Shown here: piece by piece, positions 8,645 to 18,763 of the stretch
Layout of the letters: every line of letters begins with the position of its first letter
Numbering within the stretch: position 1 is the stretch's first letter
NCBI GenBank assembly: GCA_027068795.1
Contig: JAMOMB010000132.1
Location: 1 to 34,103 of the forward strand
From: Sedimenticola sp.
Lineage (GTDB): Bacteria; Pseudomonadota; Gammaproteobacteria; Chromatiales; Chromatiaceae
Length of the DNA stretch: 34,103 nucleotides
Reading direction: 5' to 3'
Program-made: the position numbers and the translations under genes
The notes under the pieces: model-generated
The model's database searches: none
Seen by the model: the letters and a program-made list of their open reading frames with translations, nothing else
What the model was told of the DNA's origin: nothing

Positions 8645-9856
8645 CTATTGTTGACCTGGAGGGTTTCCCTGCTCCAATGCAGCAAGAGGCTGGCTGAGTA
8701 TTTCCGCAAGGGAAAGATCCACCCGCCGATACAATTCCCCCAAAACCGGGCCTTTGGGCCAAGCCGGCTCAGAGGCAACGGGTAAGCGATGGTCTGCCGC
8801 AAGATACACCTCGTACAGGGTGATATCCTGACTGCCCCGGGCCAATAGCCAGCGCCCTTTGTCATTGCGCTCTACCAGCTTGCGCGCCCGCAGCTTCAGC
8901 AACAGATGCTCGGCATCCGCACTGCAGTGCTGCAGTTTGCGCAAGGCCAGTGCAGCGCCTTTTTTCTGGGCATGGGCCAGTTGCAACAACAGACAAAGCA
9001 TATTCTCCAGTTCCGCCGCCGCATCATCCCCATGCCGCACCAGCTGCCGGTATACGCCCAGCCCGTAAGTGAACTCCGCCCCTAGCAGCACCACCAGCCA
9101 GGACAGGTAGATCCACAATAAAAAGATAGGAATCGCCGCCAATGCCCCATAGATGGCTTCATAGGTGGGAAAGGTGGTGAGATACCAGGCAAAACCCTGT
9201 TTGGTAAACTCAAACAATACGGCGGCAACAGTGCCGCCCAGCATTGCATGCCAGAACCTGACCGGCCGATTGGGCACCAGCCAGTACAGCAGGGTGAATG
9301 CCACGCCGGAAGTCAGGGTCGGCACCCACTCGAGCAGGGTGCGGCCCATGCCGCTGGTCGTGGCTTCGGAAATCATGGGCAGTGAAATCAGGTAGGAAGT
9401 GGCCAGCACGCTTGCCCCGACCAGCACCGGCCCCATGGACAAGATCGCCCAATACACCAGAAATTTGCTCAGCGCCCGCCGTTTGCGCCGGACTTTCCAG
9501 ATCGCATTGAAGGTCTTGTCAATGGTGGCCATCAGCATGATGGCCACTACCAACAGGGCCAGAAAACCCACGCCGCTGAGCCGGGACGCCTTGCTGCTGA
9601 ATTCCAGCAGATACTGATGCACCACTTCCCCGGAAGCAGGCATGAAATTCTGAAAAATGAAATCCTGTACCATGTCACTGACTTTCTCGGCAATGGGAAA
9701 TGCCGACAGGATGGCAAGCACCACCGTCATCAGTGGCACCAGCGAAAGCAAGGTGGTATAGGCGAGAGAAGCCGCCCTTTCCAGCCCGCCGTCTGCAAGG
9801 AAACGCATCATGACGCGGCGCAGGAAAATCGCGGCTGTGGACAGAAACCCTGGCAT
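8645..9856 (-). CDS. YihY/BrkB-family inner membrane protein
   Basis: A 403-residue member of the YihY (formerly 'ribonuclease BN'/BrkB) family. The signature LAYTTLLSLVPLMTVVLAILSAFP is near residues 30-53. About six transmembrane segments end around FLLWIYLSWLVVLLGAEFTYGL (~residue 255-277), followed by a soluble C-terminal domain of about 125 residues. The RNase BN label was an early misassignment; function is unsettled (proposed transporter). The ATG at 9856 is preceded by AGGGTTC. It is divergent from arsC, with a 120-bp gap. The 149 bp after pstS carry no recognised element. Confidence 0.9.
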   Translation of the reverse strand: MPGFLSTAAIFLRRVMMRFLADGGLERAASLAYTTLLSLVPLMTVVLAILSAFPIAEKVSDMVQDFIFQNFMPASGEVVHQYLLEFSSKASRLSGVGFLALLVVAIMLMATIDKTFNAIWKVRRKRRALSKFLVYWAILSMGPVLVGASVLATSYLISLPMISEATTSGMGRTLLEWVPTLTSGVAFTLLYWLVPNRPVRFWHAMLGGTVAAVLFEFTKQGFAWYLTTFPTYEAIYGALAAIPIFLLWIYLSWLVVLLGAEFTYGLGVYRQLVRHGDDAAAELENMLCLLLQLAHAQKKGAALALRKLQHCSADAEHLLLKLRARKLVERNDKGRWLLARGSQDITLYEVYLAADHRLPVASEPAWPKGPVLGELYRRVDLSLAEILSQPLAALEQGNPPGQQ

Positions 9857-9976
9857 GATGAACCCTGAGAAATATGGAATTTTACAGGGTACTGAAAACC
9901 AGCGGTTTGTGATACCCCTACACCCCGCCCATATTCCCGTTTACAATCTGCCTACCAAGCATTCCAGGAGTTCCCC

Positions 9977-11605
<1,629 letters not shown>

Positions 11606-11615
<10 letters not shown>

Positions 11616-12163
11616 CCCGGCTGGCCCACAGTATTCTCGGCCAGCATCTTCAACCTGGCGACTTGGCAATCGACGCTACCGCCGGCAACGGCCATGACTG
11701 CTGCTTTCTCGCCCGGCAGGTTGGATCCACAGGGCGGGTTTTCGCCTTCGATATTCAGCGGCAGGCGCTGGAGAATACCGCGCAACAGTTGCAAAAACAG
11801 GGATTAGCGGCGCAGGTGCAGCTCATTCACCATGGACACCAGCAGATGCGGGACAAACTTCCCGCCGGCATCCAGGGGAAAATCCGGGCTGCCGTCTTCA
11901 ATCTTGGCTATCTGCCCCATGGTGACAAAAACACCATCACCACCAGCGCCACCACCCTGCCCGCACTGCAACAGGCCCGGGAGCTGCTTTGCCCGGAAGG
12001 CGTCATCAGCGTACTCGCCTACCGGGGACATCCGGGCGGCGAAGAAGAAGCTTCCGCAGTGGAGCGACAGCTACGGGAGCTGGCCTCGGGCAGCTTGCAA
12101 CTGAGCCGCTTCGAATCCCCCGGCCCGGTGCTGCTCGTACTCGCAGCCCGCAGGCATGATTGA
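11606..12163 (+). CDS. Class I SAM methyltransferase, PF06962 (MnmM/YtqB-like)
   Basis: A 185-residue SAM-dependent methyltransferase of the 'rRNA_methylase' family (PF06962). SAM motif I is AIDATAGNGHDCCFLA (~22-36). The family signature FNLGYLPHGDKNTITT follows, then LLCPEGVISVLAYRGHPGGEEE. The best-known member, Bacillus YtqB (MnmM), methylates the wobble base of tRNA (mnm5s2U34); a tRNA role is therefore more likely than the rRNA name implies. The start at 11606 overlaps hda by 10 bp; the frame extends upstream but only through hda coding sequence. It overlaps the YqaA gene by 8 bp. Confidence 0.82.
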
Positions 12164-12587
12164 AAACGGCGGATTGTGGGGGCTGTTCTTCAGCAGCTTT
12201 CTGGCCGCAACCCTGTTGCCGGGCGGCTCCGAGGCGATGTTGCTGTGGCTGAACTATCAGCAAAGCTACAGCCCGGCGCTGTTATTGCTGGCCGCGACCC
12301 TGGGCAACACCCTGGGGGGACTCAGCAGCTGGGGCATTGGCCGCTGGCTGCGCTATCGTTTCCCTGAAGCGGGATTGCACAAACCGCGTCAGAAAAAAGC
12401 CCTGGCCTGGCTGGAAAAGCACGGTTCGCCACTCTTGCTGCTGTCCTGGGTTCCCATCATCGGCGACCCCCTGTGTGTAGCCGCGGGCTGGACGCGCATG
12501 CCCTTGTTCCAGTCAGCCCTGTTCATCGCCCTGGGAAAAGGCGCTCGCTATGGCTTGCTGCTGTGGTTATCATCAACACCGGATTGA
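12156..12587 (+). CDS. YqaA-family small inner membrane protein (DedA/VTT-like)
   Basis: A 143-residue membrane protein of the YqaA group within the SNARE-associated/DedA (VTT) superfamily. Visible are GGLWGLFFSSFLAATLLPGGSEAML, a helix AATLGNTLGGLSSWGIGRWL with a conserved Gly-Asn pattern, and SWVPIIGDPLCVAAGWTRMP. Related DedA proteins act in lipid or lipid-carrier flipping; for YqaA itself no activity is established. It overlaps the methyltransferase by 8 bp and is followed 13 bp later by the histidine phosphatase, in one tight operon from arsC onward. Confidence 0.85.
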   Translation: MIENGGLWGLFFSSFLAATLLPGGSEAMLLWLNYQQSYSPALLLLAATLGNTLGGLSSWGIGRWLRYRFPEAGLHKPRQKKALAWLEKHGSPLLLLSWVPIIGDPLCVAAGWTRMPLFQSALFIALGKGARYGLLLWLSSTPD

Positions 12588-12600
12588 ACAAACAACAACC

Positions 12601-13242
12601 ATGCAAGCCGTCACCTCAGTGAAAACCACCCGCATCGACCTCATACGCCACGGCGAACCCCGGGGAGGGCGCCTGTACCGCGGCGCCAACATCGATGATC
12701 CGCTCAGCGAAAAGGGCTGGCGGCAAATGTGGCGGGCAGTGGGAGAACAGAACCACTGGCAGCAGATCGTAAGCTCTCCAATGCTGCGCTGTCTGGCTTT
12801 CGCCCAGGCCCTTGCGCACAGGCATGGCTTGCCGGTGAGCACGGAAAACAATTTTCGCGAAGTGGGTTTTGGCGACTGGGAAGGTAGCAGCCCGGACGAA
12901 ATCAAACAAACACGCCCCCGCGAATACCGGGCCTTTTATGCAGACCCGGTAAGCAACCGTCCCCGGAATGCGGAAGACCTGCACCAATTCGGAGATCGCA
13001 TAGCAACTGCGTTGGAACAGACAGCGGCACGGTTTCACGGCCAGAATATTCTCATCGTCGCCCATGCCGGAGTCATACGCGCCGCCCTGGGCTATGTCTT
13101 GGAAGCGCCCGCCGCCACCTGGTACCGCACCAGGATCAACAATGCAGGCATCAGCCGCTTCCTGTTTACTTCACAGGGGAAACAGCTTGTGTTTCATAAT
13201 CTGCCTCGTTTGCAGGGTGGAGCAACAGATCCGCCGGAATAA
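12601..13242 (+). CDS. Histidine phosphatase family protein (CobC/phosphoglycerate mutase-like)
   Basis: A 213-residue branch 1 histidine phosphatase. The catalytic loop is LIRHGEP (Arg16-His17-Gly18). The block FREVGFGDWEG is characteristic of CobC-like phosphatases, and the second histidine is in ILIVAHAGVIRAALG. CobC removes the phosphate from alpha-ribazole phosphate in cobalamin synthesis, but no cobalamin genes are here, so the substrate is open. The ATG at 12601 is preferred since the open extension upstream runs through the YqaA 3' end. Its last 77 bp overlap the convergent gene on the minus strand. Confidence 0.85.
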   Translation: MQAVTSVKTTRIDLIRHGEPRGGRLYRGANIDDPLSEKGWRQMWRAVGEQNHWQQIVSSPMLRCLAFAQALAHRHGLPVSTENNFREVGFGDWEGSSPDEIKQTRPREYRAFYADPVSNRPRNAEDLHQFGDRIATALEQTAARFHGQNILIVAHAGVIRAALGYVLEAPAATWYRTRINNAGISRFLFTSQGKQLVFHNLPRLQGGATDPPE

Positions 13243-14380
13243 ACTCCCCGGCGGGAACGGCCAGCGCCTGGGCGTTCTTTTCCAGGAGTAAAAAGCGCTC
13301 ATCCAGAACCTTGGCGTATACCTGCTGCAAAGATGCTTTCAACTGCTCTTGCTGGATGGTTATGGCAGCATGGATATCGTTTTCAAACCCCTCCCGGTTC
13401 AATGCTTCATCCAGTTCGATCACTGCCTTGTCGATGGCCACCCATGCCACCAGGCCGCCAATTGCGCCACAAACCAGTGCTCCCGGCCCGGCAGGACTGC
13501 AAATTGCCGCGCCGGCGCCAGCGCCCGCCAGCGCCCCACCGCCTTTGACTGCCGATTTGGTCGCCAGCTTGGCAAGCAGCGCAGAAGCCGCATGAAAGCT
13601 CTTGGTCGCCGCAATCTCCGCCACAGTCTTTTTCACCACAGCCGCTCCCATGCCCTTGGCCAGGGCAGCACCGGTTCCGGTCGCCGCCAGGGTGGCGAAT
13701 ACCTGGCGGTTGATATCCGCAGTGCTGGGCTGCAGGTTGGAGACAAACAATTGATCCAGGTTCAGGCTGTCGCCGGCAACGCTTCCCCCCGCCCCCGGCG
13801 ACCAGGAGTTGGCGGAAACAAACAACTGCAATTGCGCGGCCAGCCTGCCTCCTGACTCCTGCATGCCGCGCAGCAAGCGGTCGTTCAGATCCACCAGCAT
13901 GGCTTCCAGGTTCACATCCAGCGCCGCCGGCAGAAAAACCGTTTCCCGGAGGCGCTGCTCCAGATAATCCGCCATGTCGCCGCCAACGGCATGGGCATAG
14001 CGCATATATTCTCCGGTAAGGGAGTAATACCAATCTGCGAAGGCCTCGACATGCCCATGCACCGGCGCAAACGCCGCATCCACGGCCGCGTCGATTTGTT
14101 GTTGCAACTGCTGATGCAGCATCTTTCTTTCGGCGTCCACCGCGTCCTGCATATCCAGGGACAGCTGCAGGCGCTTTGCTTCCGGGATTACTCTTTGTTC
14201 CCCATTGAGAATCACGTACAGCAAGGCCTGAACAGGCGCAGCCTGCTGCTGCACCTGCATTTCGGCCAGTTGTTTGCCTCCGCGCAGCAGGGCGAAGCTG
14301 GCAAACAACGCCAGCAGCACGATCATGGCGAAGAAGCCCAGCCATACCCTTCTCGAAGAAGATGCTTTACCGTGGCTCAT
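13166..14380 (-). CDS. Unknown membrane-anchored protein with Gly/Ala-rich C-terminal segment
   Basis: I do not recognise a family with certainty. The 404-residue product has an N-terminal membrane helix (VWLGFFAMIVLLALFASFALL). A long, probably helical periplasmic part follows (EAKRLQLSLDMQDAVDAERKMLHQQLQQQIDAAVDAAF). Near residue 280-325 lies a Gly/Ala-rich hydrophobic stretch (GGGALAGAGAGAAICSP...ALVCGAIGGLVAWVAIDKAV) that could form a glycine-zipper hairpin, as seen in small-molecule channels or pore-forming proteins. A TTG at 14404 would add eight residues. It lies 7 bp after the next membrane protein gene, and its 3' end overlaps the convergent phosphatase gene by 77 bp. Confidence 0.7.
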   Translation of the reverse strand: MSHGKASSSRRVWLGFFAMIVLLALFASFALLRGGKQLAEMQVQQQAAPVQALLYVILNGEQRVIPEAKRLQLSLDMQDAVDAERKMLHQQLQQQIDAAVDAAFAPVHGHVEAFADWYYSLTGEYMRYAHAVGGDMADYLEQRLRETVFLPAALDVNLEAMLVDLNDRLLRGMQESGGRLAAQLQLFVSANSWSPGAGGSVAGDSLNLDQLFVSNLQPSTADINRQVFATLAATGTGAALAKGMGAAVVKKTVAEIAATKSFHAASALLAKLATKSAVKGGGALAGAGAGAAICSPAGPGALVCGAIGGLVAWVAIDKAVIELDEALNREGFENDIHAAITIQQEQLKASLQQVYAKVLDERFLLLEKNAQALAVPAGEFIPADLLLHPANEADYETQAVSPVK

Positions 14381-14387
14381 AACTCCA

Positions 14388-15161
14388 TCACCCCGCTCCG
14401 GCAAAATCCGGCCTTCGGATCAAGGTTCCCAGAAGCGCACGGTTCCATGCCCAGAGGGAAAGAGCGGACCAGAAAAAAAACAGCAGCCAGCCGGCGATCC
14501 TGCTCCAGGCGTTATCGAAGGATTCCAGCCCCTGATGGACAAAGCGCCCCGCCAGGGCATGCTGCACGGCCTGCAGCCGCGCCAGCGGCGACATCAGGTC
14601 GCAGGCCAGTCGTTCCTGCTGCGCCGCATGCAGCACGGTTTCCTGCCAGGACATGTTTTTGTATGCAATCTGTTTTTCGAACATCTGTCCGCTCGCCAGC
14701 AATAGCGCCAGCAACAAGGTATTGACCGTTACCAGAATGCGCCGGGCGATAACACCGGATTGCCCCGGCTTTACCTGGGTGTGCAATAACGCCCGAAGCC
14801 AGCCATGAATAGTGTACATGAGAATGGCATTGGCGAGCAGCACCCACCAAAACCACGGGGGCCAGTCCAGTGCTTCAAGAAACAGGACAAAGGTAAAGAG
14901 CGTGGCCTTCACCACCTGCCACAGCATCAGGAACATTTTCCGGGACAGCAACCGGGACAGCCAGCTGTCATCCCGCAAATACATGCCCACCATGGCGCGC
15001 CGCCGCATCAACGCCACTTCCAGCATGTTCAGCGCGATCAGACCCAGAACGGGGAACATCAGCGCCAGTACAATCAGGCAGGGCAAACGATCCTTCCCCA
15101 GAGACCAGGCGGCCAGGGCCAGGCCAGGCAGGAACATATATGGCAAGCCGGTCAAGCGCAA
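14388..15161 (-). CDS. Unknown polytopic membrane protein
   Basis: A 257-residue protein, family not recognised. Hydrophobic segments suggest five or six membrane helices: LPGLALAAWSLG, CLIVLALMFPVLGLIALNML, VVKATLFTFVLFLEAL, WFWWVLLANAILMYTI, VNTLLLALLLASG and IAGWLLFFFWSALSLWAW. A soluble loop of about 60 residues (KNMSWQETVLHAAQQERLACDLMSPLARLQ) lies between the last two. The annotated start is the TTG at 15161, 1 bp after the DUF3820 stop; an ATG at 15137 is the alternative, and neither has a good ribosome site. It probably works with the downstream 404-residue protein. Confidence 0.65.
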   Translation of the reverse strand: MRLTGLPYMFLPGLALAAWSLGKDRLPCLIVLALMFPVLGLIALNMLEVALMRRRAMVGMYLRDDSWLSRLLSRKMFLMLWQVVKATLFTFVLFLEALDWPPWFWWVLLANAILMYTIHGWLRALLHTQVKPGQSGVIARRILVTVNTLLLALLLASGQMFEKQIAYKNMSWQETVLHAAQQERLACDLMSPLARLQAVQHALAGRFVHQGLESFDNAWSRIAGWLLFFFWSALSLWAWNRALLGTLIRRPDFAGAG

Positions 15162-15162
15162 C

Positions 15163-15390
15163 TCAATGCACCGTGGGAAGTTTTTTCAGGGGTTCAATCA
15201 GGTGCTCAAGGCCATTGCGCTTTATCTCCAGGGCAAGCTGCATTAACTCCCCCAGTTTTCCTTGCGGAAAGCCTTTGTTGGAAAACCACAGCAAGTAGGG
15301 CTCGGGAAGATCGATGAGCAGGCGGCCCTCGTACTTCCCGAAGGGCATGGGGGTTTTGGCCAGTTTCAGCAGGTCTGTCTTGTCAAACAT
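15163..15390 (-). CDS. DUF3820 family small protein
   Basis: A 75-residue protein with the DUF3820 core MPFGKYEGRLLIDLPEPYLLWFSNKGFPQGKLGELMQLALEIKRNGL. The family has been labelled 'putative quorum-sensing-regulated virulence factor', and its short MxFGKYKG-type motif also occurs beside exonuclease domains; function is unknown. The ATG at 15390 is chosen as the conserved start; an upstream open extension runs into the terminator stem at 15435-15453. It sits downstream of the Idr-like operon but beyond a strong terminator, so it is likely transcribed with the following membrane genes. Confidence 0.8.
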   Translation of the reverse strand: MFDKTDLLKLAKTPMPFGKYEGRLLIDLPEPYLLWFSNKGFPQGKLGELMQLALEIKRNGLEHLIEPLKKLPTVH

Positions 15391-15430
15391 GATCGGAACG
15401 GCAGGTGCTTTCAGGGTTGTACCATAACAG

Positions 15431-15453
15431 AAAAGGGCGGCCAGTGGCCGCCC
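15431..15453 (-). terminator. Intrinsic terminator of the Idr-like operon
   Basis: The inverted repeat GGGCGGCC (15435-15442) / GGCCGCCC (15446-15453) has an 8-bp perfect GC stem and a 3-nt loop. On the minus strand it is followed by TTTTCTGTT. It begins 28 bp after the molybdopterin subunit stop, so it ends that operon. Confidence 0.85.
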
Positions 15454-15480
15454 CTTGTTTCCCCCCAAGCTGGCGGAAAC

Positions 15481-18174
15481 TTACACTACATTGCGCGGTG
15501 CAAAAGACATATGCGTGAACTCATGCTTGTATTTGGATTCCCCGATCTTCTTGACATGAGAAACCCCCATCTTGTAGTTGTAGTTTCCGCTGATCTGGTC
15601 AGGCACCCGGCCTTGCAGGACGTTGGAAGGCTGGCTGGTGTTGATGAAGTAGGAATACATGGTTCCCTTCTTCACATGGGGCGTAACAATGGCTACTGCT
15701 TCCACAGCCGCCTTGTTCAGCTCGATCCAACCGTTCTTCATCAATTCCGCAAAGTTGAAGTCCGACCCGTGCACACCCTTGATGGTCTGGCGGAATACCG
15801 GCACCCGGTCGGTGTACAACAGGATCCTGTCTCCAGATTCGATGCCACGAGCAGCGGCGTCATCAGGATGGATCTCGGTCCAGTTCTCCGGCCAGCGCTG
15901 GGCGATATAGGCGCGACGATCCACATCATCGAAACCGGACTGCCAGATCTCGTTGATACGACCGTTGGTATGCCAGAGTTCATCGCCCTTGGGGCTCATC
16001 CACTCCCAGTAATCGGAGAACAGATCCCAGGGATGCTTCTGCAGGTTGACTTTGCCCGTCTGGGAATTGAAATGGGTCATCTTCTTGTTGACCATATTTG
16101 CACCCTGGGTGCGGCCTTCCATTTCCATCTTTTCCGGGGTCATTTCGGTGTCATGCAATCGTACGCTGCCCAACAGCTCTCCGGTCTTGTAGTTGTAGAA
16201 GGTCGGCCCCTGGATGCCTTCGGTGCCCATTTCACGCAGCTTCTCATGCAGGGTCTTGCCCTCTTTATGGGCCGCCACCTTGATCATGTGATAGGCCTTG
16301 CGGTTGCCGCGACTGAAGCGGGAAGACTCCTCGCATACTTCATTGGAGTTTTTCCAGTCGTAGCCATCAAAGCCCATGCGTTGCGCCAGCTGCGCAACAA
16401 TCCACCAGTCCGGCTTGGCATCGCCCGGCGCGTCATAGAACTTGGAATACAGGCGGATGCGGCGCTCGCCATTGGCCCGCACAAAATCCTCCTCGCCCCA
16501 GGTTGCCGCCGGCAGTACGATATCGGCAAACTTGGAGCCAATGGGATCGCGCAGGTAGATGTCCTGATTGAGCACCACCGTGCCGCCAGAATCCATGCGC
16601 TTTTTCAACGTATCGATAATGGCCTGCTTGTTGGAGGAACGCACCTGGTGGGGATTGTTGGTAACCAGCTCCTCAAACTTGTCGTTCAGCCCCTGGGCTC
16701 CGCACATGGCCTGAATCCAGGTGGTGCCGACCACATGGGCAAAGCGGGTGTAACCGGAATAGAAATAGCGGTCACAGTCCATGGCCTGGCGACGGCGGCC
16801 AGGACGCTTCTGCGGAGACTTGTTGCGAGGGAGGCCGGCGCCACCGGTGCCACCGCGCTGGTGTCCGCCAAAACGACCGACCACCCGCCCAGGACGCCCG
16901 CCTGCGCCACATATGGTGGCCAGGGTACTCACGGCGTTGGTGTTGCCGGTATTGTTGGACCAATAGAAGCCCTTCTCGATACCCAGGGAAGTCTTGGGGC
17001 GGGAGCCGTCCGCCCTGGGTTTGGCCATCCACTCCGCAGCCTGGTAGATCTGCTCTACGGGAATATTGGCGATGCGGGCGGCTTCTTTTGGATCGTATTC
17101 CTTCTGCGCGAGATTCCACTTCTTGTAGTCGTCGAAGCCCTTGGTCTGGAACTTGCCCCAGGTGGTGCGCCATTGCCAGGGCGTATTGCGGGTGCCCTGA
17201 CCGAAACCGGAACTGGACTCCCACTTGTTGTTGACCCATTTCTTGATCCATTCCTTGTCCTCCCAGCCATTTTCAATAATGACCCGGGCAATCGCGCCCA
17301 GAACAGGGACATCCGTGCCTGGATCCAGCTGAATGAACAAGGCATTGCCCCTGCTCTTGGCGTAGGCGACGCCAGCAGTCTCCCGCACGTTCAGCCAGAT
17401 CGTCTTCTGCCCCTGGTCGATGGCCGGTTTCATGAACTGGTTGAAGATCATGGTCTTGGTTTCATACGGATCGGTGCCGCAGATCATCAACACCTCCGCT
17501 TCGCCCCAGTCCTTGTACGCCGGGCCAAAGTTGTCGAAACCCGCATCCCGGAATCCGGGCGTGGATGTCACATCAGCCGGCGTATCATGGAAGGTGAAGT
17601 TGGCGGTATTGATGGCGCCCTTGGAAAACTTGGAAAGGGCATAGGTGTTTTCCACAAACTGATAGGAAAAAGTCTTCATTCCGTAGGCATTGGCCCCGTG
17701 AACCTTCACCGTATGCTTGATCAGCTCGGCCGCAACATCCAGCGCGGTATCCCAGGAAACCGGCTGCAAGGCGCCGTTGATGCGAATCATGGGCGACATG
17801 AGGCGGTCTCTGGTGGGTTTGTTGGGGTTGTAGCACTTCTCGGCAATGGTGCCGCCACGTATGGAGGAATCACCGCCGATATTGACTACCTTGGAGTCCT
17901 TGTCAGGAACGATGATCACATTGTGCGGCTTGCCGTTGTGCATCACCACATTGTGCTGCGTAGGCGCAACCCAGGCCTGCAGGGGGCCTGTGGGGAAGTC
18001 CACGCCAAAGGCGTTCTGCGAGGCCTTGGGACCACCGTCTTTCGCATCCGCCGGCCAGCGGTAGATCTTGTAGCCGCAGGCAACAATGCAGTAGTCACAG
18101 CAGGTCGTCAGCACTTCCGCATTCTTGGGAGGCAGCGGGGTTTTATCTTCTGGAACATAATCGAGTATAGACAT
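15481..18174 (-). CDS. idrA: AioA/IdrA-type molybdopterin oxidoreductase catalytic subunit (iodate reductase-like)
   Basis: An 897-residue Mo-bis-MGD enzyme of the arsenite oxidase branch of the DMSO reductase superfamily. The N-terminal cluster motif is Cys26-x2-Cys29-x3-Cys33 (CDYCIVACGYKIYRW), as in the AioA 3Fe-4S site. Ser104 lies 71 residues after the third Cys, the same distance as in AioA. By recalled alignment, arsenite-site residues His195, Arg419 and His423 correspond to His196, Arg434 and His438 (RFGGHQ), but Glu203 is Ser204. No signal peptide is present, so it likely rides out on the Tat signal of the Rieske partner. The neighbouring pair of di-heme peroxidases is the hallmark of iodate reductase clusters. 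GGGAGGAT precedes the ATG. Alternative: another Aio-like oxyanion enzyme. Confidence 0.8.
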   Translation of the reverse strand: MSILDYVPEDKTPLPPKNAEVLTTCCDYCIVACGYKIYRWPADAKDGGPKASQNAFGVDFPTGPLQAWVAPTQHNVVMHNGKPHNVIIVPDKDSKVVNIGGDSSIRGGTIAEKCYNPNKPTRDRLMSPMIRINGALQPVSWDTALDVAAELIKHTVKVHGANAYGMKTFSYQFVENTYALSKFSKGAINTANFTFHDTPADVTSTPGFRDAGFDNFGPAYKDWGEAEVLMICGTDPYETKTMIFNQFMKPAIDQGQKTIWLNVRETAGVAYAKSRGNALFIQLDPGTDVPVLGAIARVIIENGWEDKEWIKKWVNNKWESSSGFGQGTRNTPWQWRTTWGKFQTKGFDDYKKWNLAQKEYDPKEAARIANIPVEQIYQAAEWMAKPRADGSRPKTSLGIEKGFYWSNNTGNTNAVSTLATICGAGGRPGRVVGRFGGHQRGGTGGAGLPRNKSPQKRPGRRRQAMDCDRYFYSGYTRFAHVVGTTWIQAMCGAQGLNDKFEELVTNNPHQVRSSNKQAIIDTLKKRMDSGGTVVLNQDIYLRDPIGSKFADIVLPAATWGEEDFVRANGERRIRLYSKFYDAPGDAKPDWWIVAQLAQRMGFDGYDWKNSNEVCEESSRFSRGNRKAYHMIKVAAHKEGKTLHEKLREMGTEGIQGPTFYNYKTGELLGSVRLHDTEMTPEKMEMEGRTQGANMVNKKMTHFNSQTGKVNLQKHPWDLFSDYWEWMSPKGDELWHTNGRINEIWQSGFDDVDRRAYIAQRWPENWTEIHPDDAAARGIESGDRILLYTDRVPVFRQTIKGVHGSDFNFAELMKNGWIELNKAAVEAVAIVTPHVKKGTMYSYFINTSQPSNVLQGRVPDQISGNYNYKMGVSHVKKIGESKYKHEFTHMSFAPRNVV

Positions 18175-18187
18175 CTATTTATCCTCC

Positions 18188-18763
18188 CTAGGCATCCATC
18201 AGGTTTTCGTTACGGCCAAACAGCAGCCCCATAATGCCAACGGCATATACATCATCACCATCGACCTCCAGCAATACCTGAGGAATGCTCTGGTAAGCCT
18301 GCCCGGACACGATAATGCCGTGACGGGTCAGGTCATAGGTGGACAAATGCAAGGGGCATTGGCCCAGCACACGATGCTCGCCCACGGCCTGATACTTGCC
18401 ATTCATGGGTCCACCCTGATGCGTACAAAGGTAGCTGAACGCCACCACATCACGTTGGGAACCGACGCCGCCACCGGCCTTGGCGCCTCCCATCTTCACG
18501 ACGAAACATTGGGAATTGGGACCGTCATCAGGATAATTGAAATCCAGTGGCTGGTTGTCTTTGAGCTGACTCAACTGGGCCACTTTCTTGCGCGGATAGC
18601 TGACCACCCGCGCCTTGGCCTGAGCCTCGCCGGGAAAAAGGCTGATGGATATGGTGCTGGCAGCCACCGCGGCCGTGCCTGAATACATCAGGAACTGGCG
18701 GCGATTCAACATGCACCGGCCATGATCAGCCGCTGTTTCATCTTTTTTCTTTATATCGCTCAT
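18188..18763 (-). CDS. idrB: Rieske 2Fe-2S small subunit with Tat signal (AioB/IdrB-like)
   Basis: A 191-residue Rieske protein. The twin-arginine signal LNRRQFLMYSGTAAVAAS (Arg21-Arg22) leads to the cleavage-like site AQA. Cluster ligands are Cys113/His115 in YLCTHQGG and Cys136/His139 in QCPLHLS. It passes electrons between the molybdopterin subunit and periplasmic cytochromes or the membrane. The extra cysteine pair that forms a disulfide beside the cluster in Alcaligenes AioB is absent (Gly118 and Leu138 in those positions), as in some other members. Its ATG overlaps the upstream peroxidase stop (TAATG) with GGAGG 6 bp before, and it lies 13 bp ahead of the catalytic subunit. Confidence 0.88.
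   Translation of the reverse strand: MSDIKKKDETAADHGRCMLNRRQFLMYSGTAAVAASTISISLFPGEAQAKARVVSYPRKKVAQLSQLKDNQPLDFNYPDDGPNSQCFVVKMGGAKAGGGVGSQRDVVAFSYLCTHQGGPMNGKYQAVGEHRVLGQCPLHLSTYDLTRHGIIVSGQAYQSIPQVLLEVDGDDVYAVGIMGLLFGRNENLMDA

Noticed and set aside
15262-18234. An open frame of about 990 codons on the plus strand, opposite the molybdopterin subunit gene.
   Set aside because: It is a shadow of the GC-rich, strongly biased minus-strand gene. It has no ribosome site, domain or membrane pattern, whereas the minus strand encodes a clear AioA-family protein.
15481-18763. Annotation as arsenite oxidase (aioBA).
   Set aside because: The Aio-like pair is accompanied by two di-heme peroxidases, the pocket glutamate is a serine, and no aioSRX or other ars genes flank it. 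ArsC at 9977 is the YfgD-type beside hda and is not evidence for arsenic metabolism.
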